A program made the position numbers and the translations under genes. Below, piece by piece: positions 62,412 through 64,000 of a DNA stretch of 64,000 nucleotides. Numbering within the stretch: position 1 is the first letter of the stretch; the number at the start of each line of letters is the position of its first letter. Origin of the DNA: Aquatica leii. Its lineage: Eukaryota; Arthropoda; Insecta; Coleoptera; Lampyridae. The stretch spans positions 168,514,035 through 168,578,034 of the forward strand of contig CM069432.1 of the NCBI GenBank assembly GCA_035610365.1, given 5' to 3'. The notes beneath the pieces were generated by a model. The model had not been told where the DNA came from and searched no databases. It worked only from the letters and a program-made list of their open reading frames with translations.

Positions 62412-62755
62412 TTAACTTCAAGTTACTCTGACAAATTGATCGTTAAACAAGTTTAAAAATTGTATATTTTAAACAGCTTTAAAATTAAACAGTAAACTAA
62501 CTATTTAGATTAACTTTAAGTTATCCTAACAGGTTGAACGTTAAGCAAACAAAAATTGGTATTTTTTAGGCAGTTTTAAATACAATCAATTAACAATCAC
62601 TTTCGATTAACTTTAGATTACCCTAACAGGTTGAACGTTGAGCAAAGAAAAAATGGTACCTTTTTAGTAGTTTTAAAACTCAACTATGCACCGGCCATTT
62701 CGATTAACTTTTCGGTTAATTTCGGGTTATCCTAAAAGGTTGACCGTTGAATACA
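62412..62755. repeat. Tandem repeat, four units of 97-98 bp
   Basis: Units start with TTAACTT at 62412, 62510, 62607 and 62704. Each continues with a TTATCCTAACAGGTTGAACG-like block, a GTTRAGCAAA block and TTTTTAGGCAGTTTTAAAA-like text. Units differ at many positions, so the array is old. Possibly the subterminal region of the element proposed at 57671-62902. Confidence 0.65.
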
Positions 62756-62909
62756 CACAAGGTCAGTATAAGAGTATCCAATGGACGGATTAAGTGTAAC
62801 ATAGTTCACCATTGGGTATGCTTTTGGGTACTCTATGATCACATTTGCCAATCCGAAGCAGTTACTTTTATTACGACTTTTGGTTACTTTTGGCTGTGTG
62901 GGAAGTATG

Positions 62910-63534
62910 CTTTAATTTTTTTGATTTTTTAATAAAATATTTGATAATAACCGTACTAATTGTGGCTATCATAATTTTGATTAACGATTAAAATGGATCA
63001 AGATTGTATGTTATACAAAAGAATATTTTAACTACAGGTCTTGCAACCGATTATACATTTGCATATTAGTCATTTGGGTTGCTCTACATATTTTAATTTA
63101 AAATAACAGAGTTGCAAAAACGTTTTACTTCATCAATAAATAAAAATAAAATCTTAGTCATTTCTGTCACAAACGACAAAAAAGTTTTACTTTAATGTCG
63201 GGTAAACATTAAACTAACCTTTTTTTAAATCCTAGTATTAAAAATGCTAGAGTGGCGCAATGTTTGTTCCTTAGTTACAAAAACGGCCGTTTTATCTTTC
63301 AAAATTAGTATTAAAAAATGGCATATATTATACGGCAGGAAAAAAATTAAATTTTATTAATGGTCTAAGTGCACCAGCGAATAAATCAAATGCGAGTTAA
63401 ACAAACACATTCATTAATATGTGTTTGTTGTTATTGATATCAAAACTGGTATAAGTAACATTTACATTGCCGCATCTCTGTGTCATTTTATTATATAAAC
63501 AAAAATGTAAACAAAATAGTATATTATTATACAA
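62910..63534. other. No recognised gene
   Basis: AT-rich, nothing supported. Confidence 0.5.
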
Positions 63535-63637
63535 GTTTAATAAGAGGGCTTATTGTAGCATCGAGTGAGTTTGGAGCACGACGAGCGCAGCGAGAAGTGC
63601 TCCAATGGAACGAGTGCTACAATTCCTCTTATTAAAC
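63535..63637. repeat. 103-bp palindrome upstream of the recombinase ORF
   Basis: The arms GTTTAATAAGAGG...TGGAGCAC and GTGCTCCA...CCTCTTATTAAAC pair with few mismatches around ACGAGCGCAGCGAG. It lies about 205 bp before the ATG at 63842. It could be the promoter or terminal/recombination region of the Crypton-like element. It is GC-richer than its surroundings. Confidence 0.7.
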
Positions 63638-63841
63638 GTGTGTAATATATTATTTTTTCTACTTTGCATATAAAAATATGAAATTCTTTGTAGAAATCTG
63701 TCCTTTTGACATGTAGGGATTTTTAATAATTACAGTATGTGACAAATCTAAAAATTTAACTGCGTTTGTTTTAAACAAGTTTTGTTTTAAATAAAATTCT
63801 TTAAAACTATTAAAACTTTAACTTACAAATTAATTCAAAAT

Positions 63842-64000
63842 ATGGAACAAGAAAATATTTCGTGCACACCTCCAGAAATTAGAGAAGCAGCTGCTAATGC
63901 TGTTAATAAACTTCTTCCAGCAAAATCAAAATCAATTTATGATAAAGAATATAACACGTTCGATTCATGGTGCCTGAAAATGTGTGTTAAAACTATTAGC
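63842..64000 (+). CDS. Crypton-like tyrosine recombinase, start of gene (runs off window)
   Basis: An ATG at 63842 opens 53 codons that remain open to the window end. After an N-terminal tail (MEQENISCTPPEIREAAANA) comes the family block NKLLPAKSKSIYDKEYNTF, DSWCLK, the beginning of the SAM-like core-binding domain. The ATG is chosen because it precedes the family's usual N-terminal tail and follows AT-rich non-coding DNA. Of the three copies in the window this is the only one with an undamaged start. Whether the catalytic domain follows cannot be seen here. Confidence 0.65.
   Translation, partial: MEQENISCTPPEIREAAANAVNKLLPAKSKSIYDKEYNTFDSWCLKMCVKTIS

Larger units (their letters stand above)
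57671..62902. mobile_element. Tentative 5.2-kb DNA element with CCCA ends and subterminal repeats
   Basis: The left end reads CCCAGATAACCAAAGTTAAC and the right end, on the other strand, CCCACACAGCCAAAAGTAAC (15 of 20 positions alike). Both ends are rich in GTTAC/TTAACTTT-type motifs, and the right end has a tandem array (62412-62750). No transposase and no clear target duplication were seen. The interior includes a GC-richer block (58150-59400) with two open frames of unknown nature. Confidence 0.3.

Noticed and set aside
1-64000. CRISPR arrays, operons or tRNA/rRNA genes
   Set aside because: No regularly spaced identical repeats with unique spacers, no prokaryotic gene layout, and no cloverleaf or rRNA core that I could recognise by eye.

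Overview
The window is strongly AT-rich animal DNA with no complete host gene that I can recognise. The recognisable content is nearly all mobile-element remains: Penelope-like elements (PLEs), a CR1/Jockey-group LINE, several IS630/Tc1/mariner DNA transposons with TA target duplications, a Ty3-type LTR fossil, Crypton-like tyrosine recombinases and palindromic MITEs. That mix, together with a tiny 51-bp intron in one transposase, fits an arthropod and most likely an insect. I cannot name the species.

Layout. 0-8.7 kb: a Harbinger-type palindromic MITE (911-1084), then a head-to-head pair of PLE copies (about 1846-4581) forming a giant palindrome with a hammerhead ribozyme (HHR) in each arm, then AT-rich DNA. 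8.7-13 kb: a DNA element with CCCAAG ends and many subterminal GTTAC-type motifs, a hairpin, and a Ty3-type gag-pol fossil on the minus strand. 13-23 kb: mostly featureless, with a degenerate HHR-like site, a 189-bp-period repeat and pieces of a second PLE family. 23-32 kb: a decayed Tc1-like transposase, a bounded IS630/mariner transposon (24972-27166) with an intron, an internally deleted relative (29186-29764), and another mariner-type element with unusually long terminal inverted repeats (30127-31972). 32-38 kb: a 420-bp HHR-bearing fold-back element with perfect 54-bp ends, a decayed PLE, a Crypton-like recombinase pseudogene and another palindrome-plus-HHR element. 38-42.5 kb: a nearly whole LINE inserted into an old PLE pLTR. 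42.5-51 kb: more PLE family-2 debris, a 360-bp palindrome and two further palindrome-plus-HHR elements. 51-64 kb: gene-poor DNA, two more recombinase fragments, the second of which runs open off the window end behind a 103-bp palindrome, and a loosely supported 5.2-kb element with subterminal tandem repeats.

The most notable theme is a recurring architecture: a long inverted repeat followed, within about 30-190 bp, by a hammerhead-ribozyme core on the same strand, seen at four small loci and at the large PLE. The cores share a short palindromic ACGT stem III, as in known PLE ribozymes. Two of the four small loci keep an essentially canonical core. They may be non-autonomous, retrozyme-like derivatives of PLEs.
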